From Paraburkholderia ginsengiterrae (lineage in GTDB: Bacteria; Pseudomonadota; Gammaproteobacteria; Burkholderiales; Burkholderiaceae), in the NCBI RefSeq assembly GCF_001645125.1, contig NZ_LXKA01000333.1, positions 1-64,000 of the forward strand: a stretch of DNA of 64,000 nt. Reading direction: 5' to 3'. How positions within the stretch are numbered: position 1 is the stretch's first letter; each line of letters opens with the position of its first letter. Position numbers and translations under genes: made by a program. Below, in pieces: positions 1 through 8,174 of this stretch. Under the pieces are notes generated by a model. It did no database searches and was not told where the DNA came from. It was given only the letters and a program-made list of their open reading frames with translations.

Positions 1-1
1 G

Positions 2-193
2 GTCGACGGAGCCGAGCACAACGGCGAACGGCGGTGGGAAGCCGGGGGACTGACGACCCAGGTGCGGTGGAAGGGCGAGAGCAAGGGTGTCGCCAGCGTG
101 CTCGGTGTAGGCGGCGCGGCCGACCACGTAGTCACGACCGCAGCGCGTGCGTGGCATGAGGCGCTGCATGTCGAATGTTTCGGACTCAGTTAA
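2..193 (+). CDS. 3' end of an unidentified gene, cut by the window edge
   Basis: One frame is open from the first bases to a TAA at 191-193, giving 63 residues with the GC-rich third positions typical of the neighbours. The peptide carries WKGESKGVASVLGVGG and ends HVECFGLS. I do not recognise the family. It lies 11 bases before the preferred crotonase start on the same strand, so it may be the upstream member of that run. The other two frames have stops or poorer codon use. Too little is visible to assign a function. Confidence 0.45.
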   Translation, partial: VDGAEHNGERRWEAGGLTTQVRWKGESKGVASVLGVGGAADHVVTTAARAWHEALHVECFGLS

Positions 194-204
194 ACCGACC
201 TGAC

Positions 205-1008
205 ATGACTGCATGGATCCGCCGCGCGGCCGAAGAGGGCATCGCGACGCTCACGTTCGACCGCCCCGAAGCATTCAACGCCCTGAACGAAGCAATGGCC
301 GTCGAGCTGAACGCCAAGCTCGCGCGCCTCGCGCACCACGACGAAATCCGCGCCATTGTGCTGACCGGCACCGGCAACGCCTTCATGGCGGGCGGCGATT
401 TGCAGACCATGCGCGCCGCCCTCGACACGAAACCGGTGATACGCGAGCGTACGATCGGCAACCTTGTGCGGCTTGCGCAAACCGTGGTCGAAACCATCAC
501 GCGCTCGCGCAAGCCGGTGATTGCCAGCGTCAACGGCGCGGTGGCGGGCTTCGGCCTGAGCCTCGTCGCGGCCTGCGATCTCGCGATCGCCGCGCAACGC
601 GCCACCTTCACGTCGGCGTACGGACGCATCGGCACCTCGCCCGACGGCGGCGCCACCTATACGCTGCCGCGCGCGCTCGGCGCCAAGCAGGCCGCGCAGT
701 GGCTGTATCTGGGCGAGCGGCATACCGCGGACGAAGCGCTGCGCGCCGGCCTCGTCAACTGGGTCGTGGCCGACGACGAACTCGCGGCGCAAACGCGCTC
801 GCTGCTGCAACGGATCGGCGCGCTGGCGCCGGATGCGTTCGCGCAGACCAAGGACCTGTTGCTGCACGCGCCGCAGCGCAGCTTCGGCGAGCATCTGTAT
901 GCGGAGCAGCGCAGTTTCCTGCACTGCTCCGCCGGCGACGATTTCCGCGAAGGCATCGACGCGTTCTTCGGCAAACGTCAGCCCGTTTTCGGCTCCGGCG
1001 CGCGCTGA
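205..1008 (+). CDS. Enoyl-CoA hydratase/isomerase (crotonase) family protein
   Basis: A crotonase-fold protein of 267 residues, close to the usual 260-270. The N-terminus has the family pattern TLTFDRPEAFNALNEAM. The oxyanion-hole segments are visible as AFMAGGDLQTM and VNGAVAGFGLSLVAACDLAIA, followed by the SPDGGATYTLPRALG stretch. Such enzymes hydrate or isomerise acyl-CoA thioesters in the cytoplasm; the substrate cannot be told. An in-frame ATG at 175 would overlap the preceding gene by 19 bases, so ATG 205 is preferred although neither has a strong Shine-Dalgarno. The ribB-like gene follows 38 bases downstream on the same strand. Confidence 0.85.
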   Translation: MTAWIRRAAEEGIATLTFDRPEAFNALNEAMAVELNAKLARLAHHDEIRAIVLTGTGNAFMAGGDLQTMRAALDTKPVIRERTIGNLVRLAQTVVETITRSRKPVIASVNGAVAGFGLSLVAACDLAIAAQRATFTSAYGRIGTSPDGGATYTLPRALGAKQAAQWLYLGERHTADEALRAGLVNWVVADDELAAQTRSLLQRIGALAPDAFAQTKDLLLHAPQRSFGEHLYAEQRSFLHCSAGDDFREGIDAFFGKRQPVFGSGAR

Positions 1009-1046
1009 CGCCGTTCGCCCTTCTACACACAGCACGGAATCCACCG

Positions 1047-2252
1047 ATGAAACTGGCCTCCACCGACGAGATCGTCGCCGAACTGAAAGCCGGCCGCATG
1101 ATCATTCTGGTCGACGAGGAAGACCGTGAGAACGAAGGCGATCTGCTGATCGCCGCCGATCACGTCACGCCCGAAGCGATCAATTTCATGGCGCGCTTTG
1201 GGCGCGGCCTCGTGTGCCTCACGCTCTCCGCCGCGCACTGCGAGCGCCTGAACCTCACACCCATGGCGCAGCAGAACGGCACGCAATACGGGACCGCGTT
1301 CACCGTCAGCATCGAAGCCGCGCAAGGCGTCACCACCGGCATCTCCGCGGCCGACCGCGCGCATACGATCCGCACCGCAATTCACGCCGACGTGCGCGCC
1401 GAGCATCTGGTGCAGCCGGGCCACGTGTTCCCGATCGCGGCGCGCCCTGGCGGCGTGCTGGTGCGCGCCGGACACACCGAAGCCGGTTGCGATCTCACCG
1501 CGCTGGCCGGCTTGACGCCCGCGGCGGTGATCTGCGAAATCATGAACGACGACGGCACCATGGCGCGCCTGCCGCAACTCGTCGAATTCGCCGAACGCCA
1601 CGGGCTGAAGATCGGCACCATCGCCGATCTGATCCACTATCGCAGCGTCAACGAATCGCTCGTCGAGCGTGTTGGCGAGCGGCCGCTGCATACGCCGTGG
1701 GGACCGTTTCACGCCATTCAGTATCGCGATACCGTGCGCGGCTCCGCGCATCTCGCGCTGGTGCGCGGCGAACCCCAGCCCGATGTGCCCGTGCTGACGC
1801 GCATGCACGAGTGTTTCTCGCTGCTTGATCTGCTCGATGCCGAACCTTCCGCGCATTCGTGGCCGCTGCACGCAGCGCTGCAAAAAATCGACGTGGCCGG
1901 ATGCGGCGTGGCGGTGCTGCTCGATTGCGACATGCACGCCGAACCGGCACGTGCACGTAGCGGCAACAGCGCAGTCACGCGCAAGGACGGCCGCCTCTCC
2001 GGCATCGGCTCGCAGATCTTGCGCGATCTCGGCGTGCGCCGATTGAACGTATTGTCGAGTCCGTTCAGACTGCCCGCCCTGTCGGGTCATGAACTGGAAA
2101 TCATGGCGTTCATTCCGCTCGGCGAAGCGGATCTCGACAATCCGCATGCGTTCGACGTTGCGCCTCTCAAGCCCGCATCCCGTCATCCCGCCGCGCCTGC
2201 ACAGGCAAGCGCCAGGGCCGCGGCGCCCGCACTCCAGGCTACTTCCCGGTAA
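1047..2252 (+). CDS. ribB: 3,4-dihydroxy-2-butanone 4-phosphate synthase with degenerate GTP cyclohydrolase II domain
   Basis: A 401-residue RibBA-type fusion of riboflavin synthesis. The N-terminal half (about residues 1-205) is a canonical DHBP synthase that converts ribulose 5-phosphate: it has ILVDEEDRENEGDL, the TGISAADRAHTI loop and the RAGHTEAGCDL segment. The C-terminal half aligns with GTP cyclohydrolase II but lacks its zinc site: the usual ECxTGDxxxSxRCDC becomes HECFSLLDLLDAEPSAHSW, and the QEGRG motif is lost. Only the RibB activity is therefore expected. ATG 1047 begins the conserved start MKLASTDEIV; the frame is open further upstream only by chance. The SDR gene starts 7 bases after the stop. 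Confidence 0.9.
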   Translation: MKLASTDEIVAELKAGRMIILVDEEDRENEGDLLIAADHVTPEAINFMARFGRGLVCLTLSAAHCERLNLTPMAQQNGTQYGTAFTVSIEAAQGVTTGISAADRAHTIRTAIHADVRAEHLVQPGHVFPIAARPGGVLVRAGHTEAGCDLTALAGLTPAAVICEIMNDDGTMARLPQLVEFAERHGLKIGTIADLIHYRSVNESLVERVGERPLHTPWGPFHAIQYRDTVRGSAHLALVRGEPQPDVPVLTRMHECFSLLDLLDAEPSAHSWPLHAALQKIDVAGCGVAVLLDCDMHAEPARARSGNSAVTRKDGRLSGIGSQILRDLGVRRLNVLSSPFRLPALSGHELEIMAFIPLGEADLDNPHAFDVAPLKPASRHPAAPAQASARAAAPALQATSR

Positions 2253-2259
2253 ATCAACG

Positions 2260-3129
2260 ATGACAACAACACGGAAACAACCCTACGTTGCGCTAGTCAC
2301 CGGCGCCTCGCGCGGCGCCGGCAAAGGCATCGCCCTCGCGCTCGCGGCAACCGGCGCCACCGTCTACGTGACCGGACGCACGCAACGCGAAGGCGACGCG
2401 CCCTTGCCCGGCACGGTCCACGCGACAGCGATCGAAATCGACCGGCTGGGCGGCAAAGGCATCGCCCTCACCTGCGATCACGCCGACGACCGGCAGGTCG
2501 CGGACGTTTTCGCGCATATTCGCGAGACCAGCGGACGCCTGGACATCCTCGTCAATAACGCGACCACGCTGCACGACGAACTGATCCGCCCCGCGCCCTT
2601 CTGGGAGAAACCGCTCGATCTCGTCGACATACTCGAGGTCGGTTTGCGTTCCGGCTACGTGGCGAGCTGGCACGCCGCCCGGATGATGGCCGCACAAGGC
2701 GACGGGCTGATCGCTTTCACGTCGTCGTTCGGGGCGAGCTGTTATATGCATGGCGCGGCTTACGGTGCGCAGAAGGTGGGCGTCGATAAATTCGCCAAAG
2801 ATATGGCAGTCGATCTGAAACCGTTTGGCGTGACTGCCGTGTCGATCTGGATGGGCATGCTGCAAACCGAGCGCACCGCGCGTGTGATCGCCGCGCATCC
2901 CGAGCAGTATGCGGGGTTCAGTGAACTGGCGGAAACGCCGCAATTCACCGGCCGTCTGATCGATGCGCTGTACCGGGACCCGATGCGGACGCAGAAGTCG
3001 GGAATGGTGCTGGTCGGCGCGGAGCTGGCGCACGAGTACGGCATTACCGATGTCGATGGACGGCAACCGCCGTCGCATCGTGAGGCGTTGGGCGGGCCGT
3101 GGCAGGCGCATCCGGCCGTCGTTGCGTGA
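2260..3129 (+). CDS. Short-chain dehydrogenase/reductase (SDR)
   Basis: A 289-residue NAD(P)-dependent oxidoreductase of the SDR family. It has the cofactor motif TGASRGAGKG near residue 16, the structural NNA motif (LVNNATTL), and the catalytic YGAQK with upstream Ser residues (FTSSFG). The C-terminus is longer than in classical SDRs (about 250 residues) and ends in a proline/histidine-rich tail. The overall pattern resembles the DHRS1-like branch. The start at 2260 follows the ribB stop by 7 bases, so crotonase, ribB and SDR are probably one transcript. The substrate is unknown. Confidence 0.85.
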   Translation: MTTTRKQPYVALVTGASRGAGKGIALALAATGATVYVTGRTQREGDAPLPGTVHATAIEIDRLGGKGIALTCDHADDRQVADVFAHIRETSGRLDILVNNATTLHDELIRPAPFWEKPLDLVDILEVGLRSGYVASWHAARMMAAQGDGLIAFTSSFGASCYMHGAAYGAQKVGVDKFAKDMAVDLKPFGVTAVSIWMGMLQTERTARVIAAHPEQYAGFSELAETPQFTGRLIDALYRDPMRTQKSGMVLVGAELAHEYGITDVDGRQPPSHREALGGPWQAHPAVVA

Positions 3130-3195
3130 GCGTTGTGTAAGCGTTGCATCAGTGTTGCGTGATTCGCGCCTTTGCCCGCGCGGTCACGCCCGACG

Positions 3196-3217
3196 GCCGG
3201 CACCGCTGCGTGCCGGC
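3196..3217. terminator. Perfect GC-rich inverted repeat between convergent genes
   Basis: GCCGGCAC and GTGCCGGC pair over 8 bases around a 6-base loop, between the SDR stop (3129) and the end of the minus-strand membrane gene (3227). There is no T-run, so this is a possible bidirectional terminator or RNA-stabilising hairpin rather than a textbook terminator. A 10-base tandem repeat (AGAAACCGCT) follows at about 3219-3238. Confidence 0.4.
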
Positions 3218-3226
3218 TAGAAACCG

Positions 3227-3517
3227 CTAGAAACCGCTGACGACCATCGCGATCACCACCGCCGCGCCGCCCACCGCGCCGAGGAAGGTGAAGCATTGCT
3301 CGTCGGCGCCCGAGCGGCGCGCCCAGATGCGTCCGGCTAGCGCGGCTATGCCGGTAATCCCCAGAAACAGCGACAACGACGAACCCGCTGTGCACACCAT
3401 CCCCGGAAACTCGTCGTTCCACGCGCACTCGTACAGCTGCCGCATGGATACGCCGATCACCCCGATCGCCACCAGCAATGCGGCAATCAGCCCGTCGCGC
3501 TGAACTCTGGATTTCAT
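3227..3517 (-). CDS. Small hypothetical membrane protein
   Basis: A 96-residue protein. The frame is open further upstream, but ATG 3517 is preceded at good spacing by a strong GGGAGGG ribosome site (3524-3530), so I start there. Two or three hydrophobic segments are visible: LIAALLVAIGVIGVSM near residue 12, SLFLGITGIAALAG in the middle, and AVVIAMVV at the C-terminus. A Cys occurs in each of two short loops (YECAW, GMVCTAG). I do not recognise the family. It is a single gene between the convergent SDR and the end of the pilus operon. Confidence 0.6.
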   Translation of the reverse strand: MKSRVQRDGLIAALLVAIGVIGVSMRQLYECAWNDEFPGMVCTAGSSLSLFLGITGIAALAGRIWARRSGADEQCFTFLGAVGGAAVVIAMVVSGF

Positions 3518-3742
3518 TTGCAACCCTCCCGCTTCACGCGTGTCTCCGTCCCTGTGCATGCCCGCGGCCTCGATGTCGGCCACATGGCGTTCTTTGCCGC
3601 AATACGGCGCGCCTGAATTGAGGCTGCGCCGTTTGCCGGTTCATACCGTCATTGACGGCGATTCGGCGCGGGCGGGCATCGTCCGGTTGGACTAGGGTGG
3701 ATTGCGGAGGAGGATTGCGGGGGGGCGTGAACGGACTTCCGC

Positions 3743-4858
3743 TCAGAACCCAAGACGCGGTGCGACATACGCACCATAGTTCGTCGTCGAGACGCCCGTG
3801 CCCTGGGTCGGTATCGTGTAGCCGGCTACGAAGTGCCCCGTGATGGTCTTCCCGCCCTGGTCCGCGGTGTCGATATGAAAAGCGGCAAAGGCGATGATCG
3901 GCACGTATGTCTTGTTCAAGATTTGCGTGCTGACTGGCATGACGACGGTGGTGCCCTGCGGAATGCTCTTGTAGACGGCCGCCTTGACACCCGGTTCGAT
4001 GTAGATGTTGTCGCCGATCGAGAGCGGTGTCGGATTGCCGTTATCGATCAGATTGACGACAGTCGGCGTGTCGTTGGCGACCACGAGGAACGATGTCCAT
4101 TGCCCCGCCTCGCATGTAGCGCCATATTGCGGGCCGTTGCCGATCGTGAACTCTTTAGGTGTACCTGTCGCGTCAACCTTGGGCGCATTCTTCGTCAAGT
4201 CCCAGTATTGGTTGTACACGCATTGATCCATCACCATGGGAAATAGCCCACCGGCAGGCACCGAGGAAGGCGGCGCGATGACCGCCACCGCCGTGGCGGT
4301 TTCGGGCGTTGTCGGCATGCCGAGCAGCGTGCCGAGCAGCAGGTGCACGAGGCCGCCGTTGCTCGTGGCATTGCGGGAAATCGTCACCTGTACCGCGGGT
4401 TCCAGCAAGTGGCCCGCCGGCGCCGGCAGCGTAACGTTGCCCGGCGCGATCAGCGTGGGCGACGACGCGGCGACGTCCCAATACCCCGCCGAGACGGTTC
4501 CGCTCGAAAGCTTGGTGCCGTCCGACGTATTCAACGCAATGGCCGCCGTTGCGGACGATGCTGCGCCCGCCCAGTTCGGTCCGCTCGCGCTGCCTTGCGA
4601 AAGCGCTCCGGCGCCAGCGAGCGCCGCCGCATCGGCGCCGTTTTGCAATTCGCCGCCGACCGTGAAGACGCGCGGCAGATCGATCGCAAATGCCCCGATC
4701 ATCAGCAACGCCGTGAACGTCAACAGGAACCATAGTGTTACCGTACCGCGCTCTTGCGATCGCGCACGCCCGCACAGGCGCGGGCGCCCGTCGCGCCGCA
4801 CAGACGGGTGGCCAAGCATCGCCGCGGTGGCCTGGCCGGAACGCGTTCGCTTATTCAC
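3743..4858 (-). CDS. tadG: TadG-like Flp pilus assembly protein
   Basis: A 371-residue protein, last gene of the pilus operon. After about 37 residues comes the TadG N-terminal signature: a hydrophobic helix (TLWFLLTFTALLMIGAFAID) followed by a segment of LQNGADAAALAGA type, as in pseudopilin-like TadE/TadG membrane anchors. The rest is a probably periplasmic beta-rich domain with no recognised catalytic motif. It starts with GTG at 4858 and overlaps the tadE stop by 8 bases, which fits translational coupling. TadG proteins are thought to act with TadE as minor pilins or assembly factors. Confidence 0.8.
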   Translation of the reverse strand: MNKRTRSGQATAAMLGHPSVRRDGRPRLCGRARSQERGTVTLWFLLTFTALLMIGAFAIDLPRVFTVGGELQNGADAAALAGAGALSQGSASGPNWAGAASSATAAIALNTSDGTKLSSGTVSAGYWDVAASSPTLIAPGNVTLPAPAGHLLEPAVQVTISRNATSNGGLVHLLLGTLLGMPTTPETATAVAVIAPPSSVPAGGLFPMVMDQCVYNQYWDLTKNAPKVDATGTPKEFTIGNGPQYGATCEAGQWTSFLVVANDTPTVVNLIDNGNPTPLSIGDNIYIEPGVKAAVYKSIPQGTTVVMPVSTQILNKTYVPIIAFAAFHIDTADQGGKTITGHFVAGYTIPTQGTGVSTTNYGAYVAPRLGF

Positions 4859-5300
4859 AGTTTTTCACCGCTACGGCCTTCACCGTAATGGGCCCCGTTA
4901 TCACGCTGAATGCCGAGCCGAGCACCACACCGTTGTAGGTGTAGCTGATGTTCACCTGCAGCGGATTGCTGCTGCCGGCCGCTGCGCAGCCGCCCGTTGG
5001 CGTCACGGTCACGGTGGGAGGCGTGGCCGTGCCGCTCGTCACCAGACCGTGGTTCGTATAGGCAAGCGCAACATTCTGGATCTGGGTTTGCGTATAGGAC
5101 GGCACGCGCAGCACGACGCCCTGGCGCGCTGCTTCCCCCGCGGCATTCGTGATCACGGCCTTGTCGCACAGCACCATGCTCACGTCGACGATGCCGAACA
5201 GCACCATCAGCAGGAACGGCGTGACCAGCGCGAACTCGAGCGAAACGCTGCCGCGCGCGTGAGCGCGGGCACCGGAGCCGGCGCGCCCGCGCCCTTTCAT
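4851..5300 (-). CDS. tadE: TadE-like pseudopilin of the Flp/Tad pilus
   Basis: A 149-residue protein with the TadE pattern: a short basic leader, then GSVSLEFALVTPFLLMVLFG, where a processing Gly precedes a hydrophobic helix with Glu at +5 (G17 then S, V, S, L, E). TadE pseudopilins are cut by the TadV prepilin peptidase. The remainder is a small extracytoplasmic domain with two Cys that may pair (GGCAAAGS and the C-terminal VKNCE). The start overlaps the tadD stop by 4 bases (ATGA). Confidence 0.85.
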   Translation of the reverse strand: MKGRGRAGSGARAHARGSVSLEFALVTPFLLMVLFGIVDVSMVLCDKAVITNAAGEAARQGVVLRVPSYTQTQIQNVALAYTNHGLVTSGTATPPTVTVTPTGGCAAAGSSNPLQVNISYTYNGVVLGSAFSVITGPITVKAVAVKNCE

Positions 5301-6217
5301 TGGATTACTCCGCTGGTCGCGGCGCTGGCCGCGGATACCGGCTGTGTTTCAGCCACGCCCGCCACGCCTGCGGCACCCGTAGCGCCGACAAGGCCCGCGC
5401 TGCCTGCATCGCGCCCGGAAGTGCCGAGACGCTCGCGCAGTTGCCGGTAGAAGCGCAGATTGTCGTCCGCCGATTCGGCCGGCATGTCGGTCACGAGGAT
5501 GCGCCTCGCCGCCTCGCTGTTGCCGAGCAAGCCGTACGCCAGCGCGAGGTTTGCGCGAGCCTGCGGCGGCGCGTCAGGCAAGCCGGCGATATCCAGCAGC
5601 ACATTGGCGCCTGCGCGCACATCGCCCGCCAGAATGAGCGACAAGCCGAGATCGGCCTTGAGCCCCGCGACCTCGGGGTGACGCTGCAAGGCGGCCCGAT
5701 AGACCGTCTGCGCTTGCGCGTGCTTACCCTCGAGGTCCAGCGTGGTGCCAAGCCCTTCCGCCGCCACGGCGTGGTCCGGGTGGGACGCGACGAGTTCGCG
5801 GTAGCGCTTCTCGGCTTCGTCGAGCCGTCGCTGGCGCAGCGCGACGCGTGCGAGCCCGAGCATGGCGCGCGCATCGTCGGGCGCTATGGCTGCAACCCGC
5901 CCGTAGAGCACGCCCGCGCGCGCGAGATCGCCACTTTGATACATCGCATCGCCGAGGCCAAGCTGCGCGGCGTTCGATTGCGGGTCGGTCTTCAGCGCCT
6001 TTTCGAAGAGCGACATGGCAAGCTGCGTATCGCCGGCTTCAAGGGCGCTTTCAGCCACATGCATGTCGGCCTGCGCATCGGGCAGATGGGTGGCGGCGGC
6101 AGGTTGTGGCGTCACGAAGTGATTGCTCGCGCATCCGGTGGCGAGCAACGCGGCGGCCAGCGGTGCCAGCAGCGCGGCAACGGTCTTGCGCGCGAGCAAC
6201 GGATGAAATGAGTTCAA
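5297..6217 (-). CDS. tadD: TadD-like TPR lipoprotein of the Flp/Tad pilus
   Basis: A 306-residue protein with a lipoprotein signal (ALLATGCAS near residue 30) followed by tandem TPR units (for example DTQLAMSLFEKALKTDPQS, then further units to about residue 250). TadD proteins are outer-membrane-associated lipoproteins needed for pilus assembly or secretin placement. A TTG start at 6217, preceded by GGAG, gives a normal signal peptide. A TTG at 6247, overlapping the tadC stop, would add 10 residues and is the alternative. The C-terminus is Ala/Gly/Thr-rich and low in complexity. Confidence 0.82.
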   Translation of the reverse strand: MNSFHPLLARKTVAALLAPLAAALLATGCASNHFVTPQPAAATHLPDAQADMHVAESALEAGDTQLAMSLFEKALKTDPQSNAAQLGLGDAMYQSGDLARAGVLYGRVAAIAPDDARAMLGLARVALRQRRLDEAEKRYRELVASHPDHAVAAEGLGTTLDLEGKHAQAQTVYRAALQRHPEVAGLKADLGLSLILAGDVRAGANVLLDIAGLPDAPPQARANLALAYGLLGNSEAARRILVTDMPAESADDNLRFYRQLRERLGTSGRDAGSAGLVGATGAAGVAGVAETQPVSAASAATSGVIQ

Positions 6218-6243
6218 TTTAAGCTCCAGAATCCTTGCAGCGC

Positions 6244-7191
6244 TCAATGGCCTCGAAATACCGCGAGGAGTCGAATGACGGCCGGCCCTGCTGCGATAAG
6301 CGAGACGGTCGGCATGATGAAGAACATCATCGGCATCGTCATCTTCGGTGCGAGCTTCGCGGCCTTTTCCTCGAGCGCGACCATTTGCATGGCCCGCTCG
6401 GTACGCGACAGCGTGCGCAGCGATTGCGTGATCGGCGTGCCGTACTTCTGCGACTGCACCAGTGTGGTCACCAGTGCGCGCATCGTGGACAGGCCGACCC
6501 GGGCCGACATCGCATTGAGTGCCTGCGCAGTGTCGCTGCCGATACTGAGTTCGTCCGCAGTCACAGTGAACTCATCGGCAAGCGGCGGGCAGATCACGCG
6601 CAACTCGCGCGCCACGCGCTTGATGGCAACGACGAGACTATTGCCTGCGTTGGTGCAGACGACCAGCAGGTCGAGCGCATCCGGCAGCGCGGCGGCAATC
6701 GCACTGCGACGATGCCGGATGAAGAAGGCGAGCGCATATTCCGGCAACATCATGCCGACAACGAACGCGCCCGCCATCAGCAGCGCACGAATCGTAAAGT
6801 TCTGGCCGACCTTGGGCAGATGTCCGCCGAGGGCGATGGCGCCGAGCGCGAGACAGGCTCCCACGACGATCTTGAGCCCGGACATGACGGCGATCGCGCG
6901 CCGGTCGCGAAACCCCGCGCTGGCAAGGCGCATCGCCACTTTGGCACGGTCTTCGGCCTGCACGACAGGCAGCCGCTCGCCAAGCGCGGCGATCCGTTGG
7001 GCGAAGCGCTGCGGCATGCGCTTCGTGGCGTCGGCCATGGCGCTGTTGTCAACGCCCACGCGGGCCACGGTTTGCCGTGTACGCTGGGCAATGCGTGCGC
7101 GGTGGCTCGTGTCGCGCAAGACCAGCCACAGCGTGAAGCCCGCGAGCAGGACGAGCAAGGCGGCATTGCGCCAGAAGTCGGCGTTCATCAT
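6244..7191 (-). CDS. tadC: TadC-like inner-membrane platform protein
   Basis: A 315-residue type II secretion F-domain protein. There is an N-terminal membrane helix (AALLVLLAGFTLWLVL), two central helices around residues 100-150, the cytoplasmic T2SF domain (ALPDALDLLVVCTNAGNSL through YGTPITQSLRTLS), and a C-terminal helix after KMTMPMMFFIMPTV. It forms the inner-membrane platform with TadB for the TadA ATPase. ATG 7191 overlaps the tadB stop (ATGATGA), so translation is probably coupled. Confidence 0.9.
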   Translation of the reverse strand: MMNADFWRNAALLVLLAGFTLWLVLRDTSHRARIAQRTRQTVARVGVDNSAMADATKRMPQRFAQRIAALGERLPVVQAEDRAKVAMRLASAGFRDRRAIAVMSGLKIVVGACLALGAIALGGHLPKVGQNFTIRALLMAGAFVVGMMLPEYALAFFIRHRRSAIAAALPDALDLLVVCTNAGNSLVVAIKRVARELRVICPPLADEFTVTADELSIGSDTAQALNAMSARVGLSTMRALVTTLVQSQKYGTPITQSLRTLSRTERAMQMVALEEKAAKLAPKMTMPMMFFIMPTVSLIAAGPAVIRLLAVFRGH

Positions 7192-8174
7192 CGCGAGGTG
7201 TCCAGGTTCGAAATCTTGTTGATCGACCACAGCCCGATCGTGAGCAGCACGGCCGCGAGGGTGAGGATCTTGTGTCCGGCCCGGGTATGCGTGAGCGTGT
7301 CGAGATAGGGCCGGTTGGCGATATAGATAAAGCCCATGAGCGCGAACGGAACGGCTGCGATCATCTTGCTGGCGAGCCGCCCTTCCGCCGTGAGCGCCTT
7401 GCTCTTTGCGCGGATGTCGCGCCGCATGCGCACAATGCCCGCGAGGTTTTCGAGCGTATCGCCGAGATTGCCGCCCGTCTCGCGCTGCAGGACCAGACAG
7501 ACCGAAAAGAACGAGAAGTCGGCGAGCCGCAGGCGGGCCGCTGCCTGCTCGAGCACCTCCTTCAGGTCGGCGCCCACGAGCAGTGCATCGCCCATCGCGC
7601 GGAACGTCGTGCGCACCGGCTCCTCGCTTTCCACCCCGGCGACGCAGATCGCCTGCACAACGGGAATACCGGCACGCACCGCACGAATGATGAGGTCGAT
7701 CGTATCGGGAAAGACGGCGAGGAAGCGGTTCCTGAAACGCGCGATCTGCCAGTGGTAGGCCCAACGCACGAGGAGAACGGGGATGGCGATGCAGGCGAGC
7801 ACGCGCAGCAAGGCCCCCACAGGAGCGAACGCTGTGCCGATTATCGATGCAATGAATGAAGCCAAAGCGATGAGGTAGATCGCGCGAACACCGCCCGGGC
7901 CGCTGACCGTGCGTACGCGTTCGTGCCAGCCCGTGATGACGGCGAAGATTGCGTCCTGGTCCGCGAGGCGGCGCTTGGGGTGCAGCAGTTGCTCCTGAAG
8001 ACTCGCGTCGCGCTCGGCGAGGGCGGCCTTGCTTTCGTCGCGCACCCCGGCCACACGTGCGCGAATGCGTGTGCCCGCTTGTTGGCGTGCGATGCCGCGC
8101 AGCGCGTGCACGATGAGCCCCGCGACCACGAAGGCGAAGAAGGCGCCGAAGCCGATGACGTCCGCGGGTCTCAT
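7188..8174 (-). CDS. tadB: TadB-like inner-membrane platform protein
   Basis: A 328-residue T2SF-domain membrane protein, paralogous to the next gene. It starts with a membrane helix (VIGFGAFFAFVVAGLIVHAL) and has paired helices near residues 90-130. The T2SF domain follows (DTIDLIIRAVRAGIPVVQAI, then RETGGNLGDTLENLAGIVR), with a C-terminal helix last. It works with TadC as the pilus assembly platform. ATG 8174 overlaps the tadA stop by 4 bases. Confidence 0.9.
   Translation of the reverse strand: MRPADVIGFGAFFAFVVAGLIVHALRGIARQQAGTRIRARVAGVRDESKAALAERDASLQEQLLHPKRRLADQDAIFAVITGWHERVRTVSGPGGVRAIYLIALASFIASIIGTAFAPVGALLRVLACIAIPVLLVRWAYHWQIARFRNRFLAVFPDTIDLIIRAVRAGIPVVQAICVAGVESEEPVRTTFRAMGDALLVGADLKEVLEQAAARLRLADFSFFSVCLVLQRETGGNLGDTLENLAGIVRMRRDIRAKSKALTAEGRLASKMIAAVPFALMGFIYIANRPYLDTLTHTRAGHKILTLAAVLLTIGLWSINKISNLDTSR

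Noticed and set aside
190-1044. Long minus-strand open frame opposite the crotonase gene
   Set aside because: Shadow of a GC-rich coding strand; no domain and mirrors the crotonase codons.
213-1046. Long N-terminal extension of the ribB frame
   Set aside because: It is Arg-rich, lies opposite the codon pattern of the crotonase gene, and the conserved RibB start is at 1047.
5300-6211. Plus-strand open frame opposite tadD
   Set aside because: Antisense shadow with Arg/His-rich composition; tadD has TPR motifs and a lipobox.
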